Assembly (NCBI RefSeq): GCF_000177215.2
Contig: NZ_CM001368.1
Span: forward strand, 1,302,001-1,366,000
Origin: Solidesulfovibrio carbinoliphilus subsp. oakridgensis
GTDB taxonomy: Bacteria; Desulfobacterota; Desulfovibrionia; Desulfovibrionales; Desulfovibrionaceae
Reading direction: 5' to 3'
DNA length: 64,000 nt
The notes beneath the pieces were generated by a model that was given only the letters and a program-made list of their open reading frames with translations, was not told where the DNA came from and ran no database searches. Below, in pieces: positions 19,425-27,161 of this stretch (the first letter of the stretch is position 1; each line of letters begins with the position of its first letter). The translations under genes and the position numbers were made by a program.

Positions 19425-20243
19425 ATGGATATCCTGAAACGCGACCTCGCCCCCATCACCGCCGCCGCCTGGCAGGCCGTGGACAGCCGCGCCCGCCAGA
19501 CGCTGACCAGCATGCTCTCCGCCCGCAAGATCGTGGACGTGGCCGGGCCGCTGGGCTGGGAATACGCCGCCGTGCCGCTCGGGCGCATCGACTATGCCAA
19601 GACCCAGTCCGTTTCCGGCATCACCTACGGCCTGCACCAGGTCAAGCCGCTCATCGAGGTCAAGGTGCCCTTCACCCTCGACATCGCGGAGATCGACAAC
19701 GCGGCCCGGGGCGGCAAGGACATCGACCTCGGCGCCCTGGACGCGGCCGCCGAAAAGCTGGCCCGGTTCGAGGAAGAGGCCATCTACCATGGTTTCGCCC
19801 CGGCCGGCATCAAGGGTCTGTCGGAAGTCTCGAGCCAGACCCGGATGCAGGTGACGGGCAATCCCGAGGACATCGTGGAAAAGGTGTCCAAGGGCCTGAC
19901 CGCCCTGCGCAAGACCTCGGTCGAGGGGCCCTACAATCTGGTGGTCGGCCCGGAGATGTGGGTGGCCCTGTCCGGCCATGTCCGGGGCTATCCCCTGTCC
20001 CAGTACCTGGAAACCATGCTGTCCGGATCGGTCATCGTCAGCCCCTTCATCGAAGAGGCCTACCTCGTCTCCACCCGGGGCGGCGACCTGGAGATGACCC
20101 TTGGCGGGGACATCGCCATCGGCTACGCCTCCCACGACACCGAGAAGGTGGCGCTTTTCTTCTTGGAATCCTTCACTTTCCAGGTGCTCGACCCGACAGT
20201 GGTCGTGCGCCTCGACTGGAACGCCCAGGCCGGCGGGGCCTAG
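19425..20243 (+). CDS. family 1 encapsulin nanocompartment shell protein
   Basis: A 272-residue shell protein with the HK97-like fold of family 1 encapsulins (linocin M18 family). It starts MDILKRDLAPITAAAWQAVD, contains KIVDVAGPLGWEYAAVPLGR, the A-domain region YNLVVGPEMWVALSG, and ends in FLESFTFQVLDPTVVVRL, all in the usual order and length (T. maritima shell 264). About 60 copies build a ~24-nm cage that holds the EncFtn cargo encoded just upstream. A GGGAG site lies 6 nt before ATG 19425. Expected role: safe iron storage and protection from oxidative stress. Confidence 0.95.
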   Translation: MDILKRDLAPITAAAWQAVDSRARQTLTSMLSARKIVDVAGPLGWEYAAVPLGRIDYAKTQSVSGITYGLHQVKPLIEVKVPFTLDIAEIDNAARGGKDIDLGALDAAAEKLARFEEEAIYHGFAPAGIKGLSEVSSQTRMQVTGNPEDIVEKVSKGLTALRKTSVEGPYNLVVGPEMWVALSGHVRGYPLSQYLETMLSGSVIVSPFIEEAYLVSTRGGDLEMTLGGDIAIGYASHDTEKVALFFLESFTFQVLDPTVVVRLDWNAQAGGA

Positions 20244-20257
20244 ACGGCCGTCCCACC

Positions 20258-20288
20258 GGGGCCGCTCCTCCAAGGATGGCGCGGCCCC
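20258..20288 (+). terminator. hairpin after the encapsulin gene
   Basis: GGGGCCGC (20258-20265) pairs perfectly with GCGGCCCC (20281-20288) across a 15-nt loop, 14 bases after the stop. There is no T-tract, so it may be a processing or stability hairpin rather than a terminator. Confidence 0.4.
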
Positions 20289-20439
20289 GTCGCGTTGCAC
20301 CCGGCCTGGCCTGCGCCATTCTGCCGCCGCCTGCCCCACCCCCTCTCCCCTCGTCCGGCCAGGGTCCCGAACCATGCCCACCCCTTTTTGTCTCTGCACT
20401 TTTCCCTTGCGTCACGTGGCATCTCCAGTGCCGCCATGC

Positions 20440-20630
20440 AGGGGAACAGTGGGCCTTCTCTACTGTCACGAATATTTTAGATCCGTGACTCATCGCATGC
20501 AACCAACTTAAATTACAAACACTAAAAATAACATAGCAGACACGAAAAATATAATTTGCGTGTGACTAAAAAACCGCCTAGATTCTTTTCACACAGGCGG
20601 CAACGCCCCGGCCAAGACGGCGTACAGACG
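20440..20630 (+). promoter_or_regulatory. AT-rich control region before the molbindin gene
   Basis: The 426-base gap between the encapsulin and molbindin genes holds no likely gene. Within it, 20440-20595 is strikingly AT-rich against a ~67-70% GC background. It carries an inverted repeat GTCACG/CGTGAC (20465-20470/20484-20489), a perfect TATAAT (20550-20555) without a good -35 box, and a second promoter-like pair GGCAAC (20599-20604) and TACAGA (20623-20628) with 18 bases between, similar to the lemA promoter. The sequence could be a regulated promoter for molbindin or a remnant of foreign DNA. Confidence 0.45.
20574..20600 (-). terminator. terminator-like hairpin read on the minus strand
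   Basis: CCGCCT (20574-20579) and AGGCGG (20595-20600) form a 6-bp stem with a 15-nt loop. On the minus strand it is followed by six Ts (complement of 20568-20573), the shape of an intrinsic terminator, though no minus-strand gene reads into it. On the plus strand it would be a hairpin in a leader RNA. Confidence 0.35.
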
Positions 20631-20669
20631 TACTCCACCAACATACATACCCCGCACGGAGAGACCATC

Positions 20670-20879
20670 ATGAAAGTCAGCGCCCGCAATCTGATCCCCG
20701 GCACCGTCAAGAAGGTTTCCATCGGCATGGTCAATGCCGAAGTCGTCATCGAAGCCGCTCCCGGCGTCGAGATCGTCTCGGTCATCACCAAGGAGTCGGC
20801 CGAGGCCATGGGCCTCAAGGCCGGCGCCAAGGTCAAGGCCATGGTCAAGGCGTCGAGCGTCATGGTCGTCACCGACTAG
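20670..20879 (+). CDS. molbindin (Mop-type TOBE-domain molybdate/tungstate-binding protein)
   Basis: A 69-residue protein consisting of one TOBE/Mop domain, with the signature MKVSARNLIPGTVKKVSIGMVNAEVVIE at the N terminus (first 20: MKVSARNLIPGTVKKVSIGM) and VTKESAEAMGLKAGAKVKA-like oxyanion-site segment after it. Molbindins assemble into hexamers that bind and buffer molybdate or tungstate in the cytosol, useful for formate dehydrogenases in sulfate reducers. CGGAGAG lies 6 nt before the ATG. A strong terminator follows, so it is a single-gene unit. Confidence 0.92.
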   Translation: MKVSARNLIPGTVKKVSIGMVNAEVVIEAAPGVEIVSVITKESAEAMGLKAGAKVKAMVKASSVMVVTD

Positions 20880-20898
20880 GACCGCTTCGGCAAACGCC

Positions 20899-20940
20899 AA
20901 AAGCCCGGCCGGCTCCCCCACGGGAACCGGCCGGGCTTTT
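20899..20940 (+). terminator. intrinsic terminator after the molbindin gene
   Basis: A 14-bp perfect stem, AAAAGCCCGGCCGG (20899-20912) with CCGGCCGGGCTTTT (20927-20940), with flanking A- and T-tracts, so it can act in both directions. Confidence 0.92.
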
Positions 20941-21066
20941 GGCATTCTGGTGCACCTGGGCGAATCCGGGGTGCGAGGGCCGCTCCCTCACCCCACTCGG
21001 AGCCATCGATTGCCGTTTCCGCCGGCAAGGAAACGCGCGATCCCCCGGAAGCGCATGAGGACTCCT

Positions 21067-21147
21067 GGGGCCCCCTCCCGGACGTCCGTCCGCCCCCTTC
21101 CCGGGTGGTCCAGGAGGGGCGCGTCCCTCCTGGCCGCCGGAGGCGTT
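21067..21147. repeat. hairpin-cassette repeat, copy D
   Basis: Contains the hairpin CCAGGAGGG/CCCTCCTGG (21110-21118/21125-21133) followed by GGCCGCCGGAGGC, plus a degenerate C-rich left part. It lies between the convergent molbindin and cysE genes. Confidence 0.65.
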
Positions 21148-21166
21148 TCCCTCTTCCTGCCTTACA

Positions 21167-22114
21167 TCAAATGCCGCCGCCGTCCGGGATGACGACGCCG
21201 CCCGGCCCTTGCTGCACGATGCGCGAATAGGGGGGCACGTCGCTTACCACCCAGACGTTGCCGCCGATGACCGAGCCTTTGCCGATGGTGACCCGGCCGA
21301 GCACGGTGGCCCCGGAATAGACCACCACGTTGTCCTCGACCACCGGATGGCGGGCGATGCCCTTGACGAGCATCCCCTGCTCGTCCTTGGGAAAGCTCTT
21401 GGCCCCAAGCGTCACGCCCTGGTAGAGGCGCACGCCGTTGCCGATGACGCAGGTTTCCCCGATGACCGTGCCCGTGCCGTGGTCGATGAAAAACCGCCGG
21501 CCGATGGTGGCGCCGGGGTGGATGTCGATGCCGGTGCGGGAGTGGGCCATCTCGGTGATGATGCGCGGGATGAGGTCCACGCCGAGGGTGTGGAGTTCGT
21601 GGGCCACCCGGTAGTGGGTGAGCGCCGTCAGGCTCGGGTAGCAGAAGATGGTCTCGCCGGGCGACCGCGAGGCCGGATCGCCCTCGAAGGCGGCCTGGGC
21701 GTCCTCGGCCAGGAGTTCGCGGATGTCCGGCAGGCGCATGAGAAAATCCCCGGCCAGCCGCCTGGCCCGTTCCTCGCAGTCCTGGCAGTTCCCGGCCCGG
21801 TCCATTTCGCAGAAAAAGCAGTAGCCCCGGCGGACCTGGTCGGTCAAAAGCTTGTTTATGGCATCGAGACTGGCCCCGATGTGAAAGCGCATGTTCTCGG
21901 GCGTGATGTCCGAGTGGCCGAAATAGCCCGGGAAAAGGACGGCCCGCAGCCGCTCCATGATCTCGACCAGGGCCGTGATCGACGGCATGGGCTCGTCGTG
22001 GAGCGGCCGGTGGTAGACCTTGCGGTAGGAGGCCTCCTCGCAGAGCATCTCGGCCACCCATTCCACCGGGGTGCGCTTTTTGGGGCGCGGCAGCTGGTTT
22101 TCCAGGGGGGACAT
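21167..22114 (-). CDS. cysE: serine O-acetyltransferase
   Basis: A 315-residue cytosolic enzyme that acetylates L-serine for cysteine synthesis. The C-terminal left-handed beta-helix of hexapeptide repeats is clear (TGIDIHPGATIGRRFFIDHG, then VIGETCVIGNGVRLYQGVTLG), with the catalytic His/Asp in FIDHGTG. The N-terminal helical part is longer than in E. coli CysE (273) and includes CFFCEMDRAGNCQDCEERAR, a four-cysteine cluster that may bind metal; this form is common in Desulfovibrio-type SATs. The start codon shares a base with the cysK stop (TGATG), so the pair is coupled. Confidence 0.92.
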   Translation of the reverse strand: MSPLENQLPRPKKRTPVEWVAEMLCEEASYRKVYHRPLHDEPMPSITALVEIMERLRAVLFPGYFGHSDITPENMRFHIGASLDAINKLLTDQVRRGYCFFCEMDRAGNCQDCEERARRLAGDFLMRLPDIRELLAEDAQAAFEGDPASRSPGETIFCYPSLTALTHYRVAHELHTLGVDLIPRIITEMAHSRTGIDIHPGATIGRRFFIDHGTGTVIGETCVIGNGVRLYQGVTLGAKSFPKDEQGMLVKGIARHPVVEDNVVVYSGATVLGRVTIGKGSVIGGNVWVVSDVPPYSRIVQQGPGGVVIPDGGGI

Positions 22115-23043
22115 CAGGCCTCCTCGGCGAAAAGCGGGGTCGAGAGGTAGCGCTCGCCCGTGTCGCAGACCACGAAGACCACCAGCTTGCCGGCGTTTTC
22201 CGGCCGTTTGGCGATCTCGATGGCGGCGTACGCGTTGGCCCCGGAGGAGATGCCGCAAAGGACGCCCTCCTCGCGCAAAAGCCGCCGGGCCGTGTGCATG
22301 GCCGCCTCGTTCTCCACGGCAACGACCTCGTCCACCAGGCCCATGTCCAGGACCTCGGGCACGAACCCGGCCCCGATGCCCTGGATGGCGTGGGGGCCCG
22401 GCTTGCCACCGGACAGGACCGGCGAGGAGGCCGGCTCCACGGCCACGGCCCGGAAATCGGGTTTGCGGGATTTGATCGCCCGGGCCACGCCGGTCAGGGT
22501 CCCGCCCGTGCCGACCCCGGCCACGAACAGGTCCACCGCCCCGTCGGTATCGGCCCAGATCTCCTCGGCCGTGGTCAGGGCGTGGATCTCCGGGTTGGCC
22601 GGATTGGAAAACTGCATGGGCATGAACGCCTTGGGCAGGCTCCTGACCATCTCCGCGGCCCGCTCCACCGCGCCCCGCATGCCCTGGGCGGCCGGGGTCA
22701 GCACCAGCTCGGCCCCGAAGCCGCGCAGCAGGGCCCGGCGCTCCACGCTCATGGACTCCGGCATGGTCAGGACCAGTTTGTAGCCCCGCACGGCGCACAT
22801 GAAGGCCAACCCGACACCGGTGTTGCCGGACGTCGGCTCGACCACCACCGTGTCCGGGGTCATGCGGCCGTCGCGCTCGGCCGCGCGCAGCATGGCCACG
22901 CCGATGCGGTCCTTGACCGAAGAACACGGATTGAACGATTCGAGCTTGGCCGCCACGCGGGCCACGCAGCCCTCGGCCAGCCGGGTCAGCCAGACCATGG
23001 GCGTCTTGCCCACAAGCTCGGTCATGTCATTGGCAATACGCAT
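22114..23043 (-). CDS. cysK: cysteine synthase (O-acetylserine sulfhydrylase)
   Basis: A 309-residue PLP enzyme that makes cysteine from O-acetylserine and sulfide. The PLP lysine is in [11 protein letters not shown] near residue 40, the substrate loop is [12 protein letters not shown], the phosphate loop is [15 protein letters not shown], and [11 protein letters not shown] follows. GAGAAGGAGGGG just before ATG 23043 fixes the start. It forms an operon with cysE. A family member rather than cystathionine beta-synthase is likely because no CBS domains follow. The divergent cyclase gene lies 245 bases away. Confidence 0.93.
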   Translation of the reverse strand: MRIANDMTELVGKTPMVWLTRLAEGCVARVAAKLESFNPCSSVKDRIGVAMLRAAERDGRMTPDTVVVEPTSGNTGVGLAFMCAVRGYKLVLTMPESMSVERRALLRGFGAELVLTPAAQGMRGAVERAAEMVRSLPKAFMPMQFSNPANPEIHALTTAEEIWADTDGAVDLFVAGVGTGGTLTGVARAIKSRKPDFRAVAVEPASSPVLSGGKPGPHAIQGIGAGFVPEVLDMGLVDEVVAVENEAAMHTARRLLREEGVLCGISSGANAYAAIEIAKRPENAGKLVVFVVCDTGERYLSTPLFAEEA

Positions 23044-23288
23044 GTTCCCCTCCTTCTCGGCCGAAGTCTGAAACAGTCCCCGGGCTTTCGCAAGTCCTTT
23101 GCGCCGGCCCGGGCCGGCGGCCCGGACGCCCGGCTTGCGCTTTCGGACAAACCGCCATACCACGTCCCGAACCGTCCCGCCGCCCTTTTTTCATGGACCA
23201 AACGGCCGGCAGGGACGGATGGAGCAGCCCGACCGCCCCGCAACCCCTGCCGCAGGGCCCCACGGCCCGCCCGCATTCCGGAACCGCC

Positions 23289-25133
23289 ATGCATTTCAAG
23301 CCTCTTTTTTACAGTCTGCTGACCCTGGCCGCCCTGGCCGCCGGCCTTTTCGCCGCCACCCTCGAACCGGCCCGGCGCGTCGACGCCTGGACCTCGGACC
23401 TGTGGCACGTGCTGGCCGGCAAGCGGGCCGAGCCCTCCCGCGTGGCCGTGGCCCTGCTCGACGACGAGGCGCTGGCCGCCGAACCCGACCGGCCGCTCGT
23501 CTTCTGGGGGCCGCTGTACGCCAAGGTGCTGGCCCGAATCCGCGAGGCCGGGGCCGTGGCCGTCGGCATGGACATCCAGCCGGCCTTGAGCCCCGTCACC
23601 TGGATGGATCTGATCGGGGCCGATTCCAGCCGGGATTTCGACCGCGACTTCATGCTGGAACTGGCCCGGGGCAAGGTCATCCTGGCGGCCAGCGTGTCCA
23701 CCGAATCCGGGGAGCCGTCCTTCAGCCTGCCGGCCACCGACTATCTGCTGGCCCTGCCCGGCCACGAGGCCGATCTGGGCCTCACCAACGTGCCGCTCGA
23801 CCGCGACGGCGTGGTCCGGCGTTTCGCCCCGGCCCTTTATTCCGAAGGCGAGCCCCGGCTGTCCTTTGCCGCCGCCCTGGCCCGGCGGGCCGATCCCAAG
23901 GCGCCGGGCCTAGTCGACATCGACGCCCAGACCGCGCTGGTCCCCCGGCCCATCGCCTTTGCCGGCCCGCCGGGCACGTTTGCGCACATAAGCTTCGCCC
24001 GGCTCCTGGCCCCTGACGCGGCGAACGACCCCGAGGTCAAGGCGCTGGCCGGCAAGGTCGTCATCCTTGGCATCGACATCCACGGGGCCCACGACCGGCT
24101 GGCCTCGCCCTATTCCCTGCCCGTCTTCGGCGCGCCCAAGGAATTCATGCCCGGCCCGGAGATCCACGCCAACATCGTGGAGGCGCTCCTGACCGGCCGC
24201 GGCCTGGCGCCCATCGGCCGCCTGGGGGCCGCGGCCGCCTGGCTGCCGTTTCTGGCCCTGTGCGCCCTGGCCTGCGCCAAGCTCGGCCCGGGCCGCTCGG
24301 CCCTGGCCACGGCCGGGTGCGCCGTGGCCTCCTTTGGCCTCGGCTACGGCCTTTTCCGGTACGGCTGGCTCATGCCCATGGCCGGCTGCGACTTCGGCCT
24401 GACCCTGACCTGGGCCGGGGCCAACGCCGTGCGCCTGACGCGCGGGGAACGCGAAAAGGCCCACATCCGCCACGCCTTCGGCAAGTACGTGTCCGACGCG
24501 GCCATCGACGGCATCCTGGCCAGCGGCAAGCCGCCCGCGCCCGGCGGCTCCCTGGCCACGGTCACCATCCTTTTCTCCGACATCCGGAATTTCACGACAT
24601 TAAGCGAAAAGCTCGGCCCGCAGGAGGTAGTCGAGCTTCTAAACGCCTATTTTTCCAAGGTCTGCGACATCATTCTGGAGCATGGCGGCATGATCGACAA
24701 ATTCATCGGCGACGCGGTCATGGCCGTTTTCGGCGCCCCCCTGGCCGATCCGGCCCACGCCCGGCAGGCCCTGGCCACGGCCCTTGGCATGGTTGCTGCT
24801 TCAAACGACTTCCAGGGCTGGATGCAGAAACGCTTCCCCCATCTCGGGGACTGGACCTTTCGCATCGGCGTCGGGCTCCATTCCGGCCCGGCCGTTGTCG
24901 GCAACATCGGCTCGCGCCAACGGCTCGATTTCACGGTCATTGGCGACACCGTGAACACCGCCTCGCGCCTGGAAGGCTTCACCAAGGAGATGGGGTGTCC
25001 GGTGGTGGCCAGCCAGACCGTCGTGGATCTGGCCGGTGTCGGCGTCTTGACGGGACGCCGGGAGCAGGCCCATGTCAAAGGCAAGAGCGAACCCGTGCCG
25101 GCCCTGGAAATCCTCGGGCTGGCCGACCAATAA
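23289..25133 (+). CDS. CHASE2-domain adenylate/guanylate cyclase
   Basis: A 614-residue membrane receptor. An N-terminal transmembrane helix (FYSLLTLAALAAGLFAATL) precedes a periplasmic CHASE2 sensor domain (to about residue 300), then two or three transmembrane helices (WLPFLALCALACAK and following), and a cytosolic class III cyclase domain from about residue 415. The metal-binding motif is TILFSDIRNFTTLSEKLGP and the dimer/transition-state segment is GDTVNTASRLE. DKFIGDAVMAVFGAP supplies the second metal aspartate. ATG 23289 was preferred over 23193 because the protein then starts with a normal signal anchor. The next gene starts 10 bases on. Confidence 0.9.
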   Translation: MHFKPLFYSLLTLAALAAGLFAATLEPARRVDAWTSDLWHVLAGKRAEPSRVAVALLDDEALAAEPDRPLVFWGPLYAKVLARIREAGAVAVGMDIQPALSPVTWMDLIGADSSRDFDRDFMLELARGKVILAASVSTESGEPSFSLPATDYLLALPGHEADLGLTNVPLDRDGVVRRFAPALYSEGEPRLSFAAALARRADPKAPGLVDIDAQTALVPRPIAFAGPPGTFAHISFARLLAPDAANDPEVKALAGKVVILGIDIHGAHDRLASPYSLPVFGAPKEFMPGPEIHANIVEALLTGRGLAPIGRLGAAAAWLPFLALCALACAKLGPGRSALATAGCAVASFGLGYGLFRYGWLMPMAGCDFGLTLTWAGANAVRLTRGEREKAHIRHAFGKYVSDAAIDGILASGKPPAPGGSLATVTILFSDIRNFTTLSEKLGPQEVVELLNAYFSKVCDIILEHGGMIDKFIGDAVMAVFGAPLADPAHARQALATALGMVAASNDFQGWMQKRFPHLGDWTFRIGVGLHSGPAVVGNIGSRQRLDFTVIGDTVNTASRLEGFTKEMGCPVVASQTVVDLAGVGVLTGRREQAHVKGKSEPVPALEILGLADQ

Positions 25134-25143
25134 AGGAGCAGTC

Positions 25144-25803
25144 ATGTCCCGCATCCGTACCCTGCTTTTCTCCCTGCTGCTTCTGGGGGCTTTCTGGACG
25201 GCCCCGGCCGCGGCCGAGCAGACGCGCCTGGTGTGCCTCGTTTCGGCCATCACCGGCCAGGCCAGCCTTTCCCCGGCCGATGGTCCCAAAAAGCCGCTGG
25301 CCGTCTTCACCCGCCTGCGCGAGGGCGAGCGCCTGGATCTGACTCCGGGAACCGAAGTGCAGCTGGCCTTTTTGCAGAAAGGCGTCCGCGAAACCTGGAC
25401 CGGCCCGGCGACGGTCCTCATCACCGCCGACGGCGGCCAGAGCCCGGACAGCGCCGGCCCGCCCGTGACCGACAAGCTGCCCCTGCGCGCCCGGCCGGCC
25501 GGCGGCGAGGCCTCCTCCATCCTGACCCAGGCCGGCGAACAGGCGACAGCCCAGGTCAAGACCCGCGACGTCACCCTGCCGGAAGACAAGCCGCTCACAG
25601 ACGAGGACCGGGCCCAACTCGCCGAGGTCGAAGCGCAAGTGGCCCAAATGCGCCAGGCGGCCGCCCCGGGCGACGTGGGCCCGGACATCGTGCTCCTGGA
25701 GGAACTGACCCGGCTCGACCAGCGTCGCCGCCTTGGCGAGGAGCTGAAGCGCCTGCGGGAAGCGCATCCGGAAAACGAGACCCTGGCCCAGTGGGACCAG
25801 TAG
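25144..25803 (+). CDS. secreted FecR-like protein, partner of the CHASE2 cyclase
   Basis: A 219-residue protein with a signal peptide (RIRTLLFSLLLLGAFWTAPA, cleavage after AAA near residue 25). Residues 30-100 resemble a FecR-like beta domain (SAITGQASLSPADGPKK, LREGERLDLTPGTEVQLAF). The C-terminal third is helical and charged. FecR-like domains are often next to CHASE2 sensors, and the 10-base spacing from the cyclase gene suggests it provides or modulates the periplasmic signal. AAAGGAG 4 nt upstream fixes the start. A strong terminator follows the stop. Confidence 0.6.
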   Translation: MSRIRTLLFSLLLLGAFWTAPAAAEQTRLVCLVSAITGQASLSPADGPKKPLAVFTRLREGERLDLTPGTEVQLAFLQKGVRETWTGPATVLITADGGQSPDSAGPPVTDKLPLRARPAGGEASSILTQAGEQATAQVKTRDVTLPEDKPLTDEDRAQLAEVEAQVAQMRQAAAPGDVGPDIVLLEELTRLDQRRRLGEELKRLREAHPENETLAQWDQ

Positions 25804-25814
25804 GACAAAAAAAA

Positions 25815-25855
25815 CGCGACGGGCGGCCCGGCCGCCCGTCGCGTCATGTCGTTTT
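25815..25855. terminator. strong terminator after the FecR-like gene
   Basis: A 13-bp perfect stem, CGCGACGGGCGGC (25815-25827) with GCCGCCCGTCGCG (25831-25843), with only a 3-nt loop. Eight As precede it and TTTT occurs a few bases later, so it can stop transcripts from both sides. Confidence 0.85.
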
Positions 25856-25873
25856 ACTGAAATAGGGTCGAGG

Positions 25874-25932
25874 GGAAGCCTCCGGCGGCCAAAGGGCTAT
25901 CGCCCTTTGGAATCCCGCAAGGGTTCCTTTGC
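25874..25932. repeat. hairpin-cassette repeat, copy E
   Basis: AAGCCTCCGGCGGCC is followed by the hairpins CCAAAGGGC/GCCCTTTGG (25889-25897/25902-25910) and GGAATCCC/GGGTTCC around GCAA. It lies between convergent genes, like several other copies. It lacks the long G6/C6 palindrome. Confidence 0.65.
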
Positions 25933-26018
25933 CCCTCTTCCGTAGCCGTAATCTGGCTCTGTTTTTCCTGTCATTTTTACCGCTCCATTCCCCCTTCGCC
26001 TTGCAAGGCCAGGTCGCC

Positions 26019-27161
26019 CTAGTCGAGGGTCTGCCGGTAGCGCGTGATGCCAAGGCCGAGCGACACCAGCAGAAAGAGGCCGATGGGCCACAGGCTCGGA
26101 AAGACGTCGGCAAAACCGTTGCCCTTGAGCACGATGCCGCGCACCACGCGCAGATAGTGGGTCAGCGGCAGGGCCGTGCCGATCCACTGGGCCCATTCGG
26201 GCATGCCCCGAAACGGGAACATGAACCCGGACAAGAGGATGGACGGCAGGAAGAAGAAAAAGGACATCTGCACGGCCTGCAACTGGTTCTGGGCGACGGT
26301 CGAGAAGGTGATGCCCACCCCCAGGTTGGCGGCGATGAAGGGGAAGGAGACGAGGAATAAAAGCGGCAGGCTGCCCAGGATGGGCACGTGGAAAAGGAAG
26401 ACCGCCGCCACGATGATGAGCGCCATCTGGATGTAGCCCACAATGATGTAGGGCAGGATCTTGCCGAGCAGGACCTCGATGGGCCGCACCGGCGTGATGA
26501 GCAGATTTTCCATGGTGCCGCGCTCCCGCTCGCGGGTGATGGCGAGCGAAGTGATGATGACAAGCGTCATGGTCAGGACCACGCCCATGAGCCCGGGCAC
26601 GATGTTGAACTGGGTGTTGGCCTCGGGGTTGTAGCGGGCGTGCAGGCGCAGGTCGACCAGGGGCTCGGGGGCCCGAAGGGCCAGCAGCGGGCCGGTCAGG
26701 TCGCGGTTGAAGGCGTCGGAAGCGGCCTGGCGTATGGCCGAGACGGCGTTGGACGTGGCCGAGGGATCGGTGGCGTCGGCTTCGAGCAGGACCACCGGCC
26801 GGTCGCCGCGCACCAGGTCCCGGCCGAAATGCGGCGGAATGGTCAGGACGAACTGGATGCGGCCCAGGCGCAAGAGTTCGTCGGCCTCGGCCTCAGTGGT
26901 GAGCTCCCGGGTGAATTCGAAATAAAGGCTGTTTTTCATGGCCGCGGCCATGTCCCGGGAAAAAGTCGACCGATCGTTGTCGAGGATGGCCGTGGGCAGG
27001 TGTTTGGGGTCGGAGTTGATGGCATAGCCGAAAAGGATGAGCTGCAGGAGCGGAATGCCGACCATCATGCCGAAGGTGACCCGGTCCCGGCGCATCTGGG
27101 TGAATTCCTTGGACACCATGGCCGCGAACCGTTTGGGGGAAAAGGCGAAGAGTCCGGCCAT
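26019..27161 (-). CDS. ABC-2 type efflux permease (YbhS/YbhR-like)
   Basis: A 380-residue membrane protein of the ABC-2 exporter family. One transmembrane helix lies near residue 30 (FGMMVGIPLLQLILFGYAI), followed by a ~130-residue periplasmic domain, then five helices from about residue 185 (VPGLMGVVLTMTLVIITSLA). ITRERERGTMENLLITPVRP is the coupling segment typical of these permeases. Start and stop overlap by one base with the ATPase gene upstream (TAATG). It is the last gene of the tetR-hlyD-ATPase-permease operon; only one permease is present, so it probably works as a homodimer. Confidence 0.9.
   Translation of the reverse strand: MAGLFAFSPKRFAAMVSKEFTQMRRDRVTFGMMVGIPLLQLILFGYAINSDPKHLPTAILDNDRSTFSRDMAAAMKNSLYFEFTRELTTEAEADELLRLGRIQFVLTIPPHFGRDLVRGDRPVVLLEADATDPSATSNAVSAIRQAASDAFNRDLTGPLLALRAPEPLVDLRLHARYNPEANTQFNIVPGLMGVVLTMTLVIITSLAITRERERGTMENLLITPVRPIEVLLGKILPYIIVGYIQMALIIVAAVFLFHVPILGSLPLLFLVSFPFIAANLGVGITFSTVAQNQLQAVQMSFFFFLPSILLSGFMFPFRGMPEWAQWIGTALPLTHYLRVVRGIVLKGNGFADVFPSLWPIGLFLLVSLGLGITRYRQTLD

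Noticed and set aside
20560-20594. A CRP-like site GTGTGA...TCACAC in the AT-rich island
   Set aside because: The half-sites are 23 bases apart, far from the 6-base spacing of CRP sites. It is more likely part of the hairpin around CCGCCT/AGGCGG.
23193-23288. Earlier ATG for the CHASE2 cyclase
   Set aside because: It adds a Pro/Thr-rich tail in front of the signal anchor and has no ribosome site; the ATG at 23289 gives a normal start.
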